Below, in pieces: positions 4,941-5,440 of a stretch of DNA of 5,440 nucleotides. Location of the stretch: NCBI GenBank assembly GCA_026416215.1, contig JAOAFP010000098.1, positions 1 to 5,440 of the forward strand, given 5' to 3'. Position 1 is the stretch's first letter. The number at the start of each line of letters is the position of its first letter. The position numbers and the translations under genes were made by a program. The notes under the pieces are model-generated. The model was not told the origin of the DNA. It was given only the letters and a program-made list of their open reading frames with translations, and did not search any database. Source of the stretch: Negativicutes bacterium. Lineage in GTDB: Bacteria; Bacillota; Negativicutes; SKW292.

Positions 4941-5440
4941 TCACCGGCGCAGTTCTACCGCCGATCGTGCCGCCTCGGTCATGATCACCCGGTTGCCGGC
5001 CAGCAGCCAGATCACCGCCATGTTGTAGCTTTCAGCCAACTGACGTCCCTGGTCGAGCGGCATAAGGAACAGGGCGGCGCTGGTCAGGGGCGGCATCCCG
5101 TCACGACTCAGCACCGTCACCGACCGGAAACGGTCGGCCGGGTAGCCGGTAAATGGATCGATCAGGTGGCAGTACCGCCGGCCTTCGATCAGCGAGTAGC
5201 GCTGATAGTCGCCAGATGTGGAGGCCTGTATCCAGTCGGACATTGTGACCACCGCCACCACTTGCTGACTGTCGTCCGGATCCTGCAGGCCGATCCGCCA
5301 GGGCTGCCCGTCCGGCCGCCGGCCGATCACCCTGACGTCGCCACCGAAATTGATCAGGCCCGATTCCGCCCCCGCCCGCACCATAGCCTCGGCCATTGCC
5401 TGCAACATGTAGGCTTTGCCAACCCCGCCGAGGTCGATGC
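4941..5440 (-). CDS. apbE: ApbE-family FAD:protein FMN transferase, C-terminal part (5' end beyond the window)
   Basis: The last 165 codons are visible, entering from the right edge. ApbE proteins use FAD and a divalent metal to attach FMN covalently to a Ser/Thr of target flavoproteins such as Rnf/Nqr subunits, usually outside the membrane. Visible landmarks are IDLGGVGKAY at the edge (family DLGGIAKGY), INFGGDVRVIG, STSGDYQRYSLIEGRRYCHLIDP and TGYPAD. The next family motif, normally AD-x-x-x-T before ALF with Asp and Thr as metal ligands, reads MPPLTSAALFLM here. The Asp position is Pro or Leu and the Thr position is Ala, unless the Thr two residues earlier substitutes. The first His of the usual HHI is Cys (YCHLIDP). 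The gene could be a divergent but active enzyme or one with reduced function. The N terminus, any lipoprotein signal and the promoter are outside the window. No target flavoprotein with an FMN-binding motif is seen. Confidence 0.9.
   Translation of the reverse strand, partial: IDLGGVGKAYMLQAMAEAMVRAGAESGLINFGGDVRVIGRRPDGQPWRIGLQDPDDSQQVVAVVTMSDWIQASTSGDYQRYSLIEGRRYCHLIDPFTGYPADRFRSVTVLSRDGMPPLTSAALFLMPLDQGRQLAESYNMAVIWLLAGNRVIMTEAARSAVELRR

Noticed and set aside
1..5440. Frequent GCCGGC/GGCCGG hexamers as a functional repeat
   Set aside because: They occur mostly in coding sequence as Ala-Gly, Pro-Ala or Arg-Pro codon pairs, without regular spacing. They fit GC-rich codon use.
1..5440. CRISPR array, tRNA, rRNA, insertion sequence or phage genes
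   Set aside because: Searched by eye on both strands; no regularly spaced repeats, cloverleaf-like segments, transposase motifs or terminal inverted repeats were seen.

Overview
The window is GC-rich (about 60% by eye) and tightly packed. It carries strong AGGAGG-type ribosome binding sites, a LytR-CpsA-Psr (LCP) envelope protein with a LytR_C tail, a PatA-like aminotransferase paired with an Lrp-type regulator, and a stand-alone SagB/ThcOx-type nitroreductase. This suggests a GC-rich Bacillota, most likely an anaerobic clostridial or Negativicutes-type bacterium. That placement is inference from gene content and similarity recalled from memory; there is no rRNA or other phylogenetic marker here.

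Layout: (1) positions 1-1810, minus strand, are one transcription unit read right to left: an Lrp/AsnC regulator, a class I aminotransferase overlapping it by 4 bases (ATGA), then the first 42 codons of a secreted or membrane-anchored protein that runs off the left edge. (2) 1811-2000 is a 190-base divergent intergenic region with a weak candidate promoter and small inverted repeats. (3) 2001-2747, plus strand, is a SagB/ThcOx-family flavin oxidoreductase. Its last 14 bases overlap the end of the gene facing it, and a candidate terminator hairpin lies inside that neighbour. (4) 2734-4158, minus strand, is an LCP protein with its own well-formed sigma-A-type promoter. The -35 box of that promoter overlaps the stop codon of the next gene upstream. 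(5) 4267-4911, minus strand, is a CoA-pyrophosphatase-type Nudix hydrolase. (6) 4941-5440, minus strand, is the C-terminal part of an ApbE-family FAD:protein FMN transferase that enters from the right edge and is probably co-transcribed with the Nudix gene.

The window looks like ordinary chromosome: two housekeeping-type minus-strand units with one plus-strand oxidoreductase inserted between them. ApbE (covalent flavinylation), the Nudix enzyme (CoA turnover), the LCP protein (attaching glycopolymers to the wall) and the Lrp-aminotransferase pair (amino-acid metabolism) are each recognisable, but nothing here ties them into one pathway. I see no mobile element, CRISPR array, tRNA or rRNA, and no evidence of a novel multi-gene system. 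The points most worth a second look are the unusual metal-site motif in the ApbE homologue, the promoter and possible near-leaderless small ORF ahead of the LCP gene, and the interlocked 3' ends of the nitroreductase and LCP genes.
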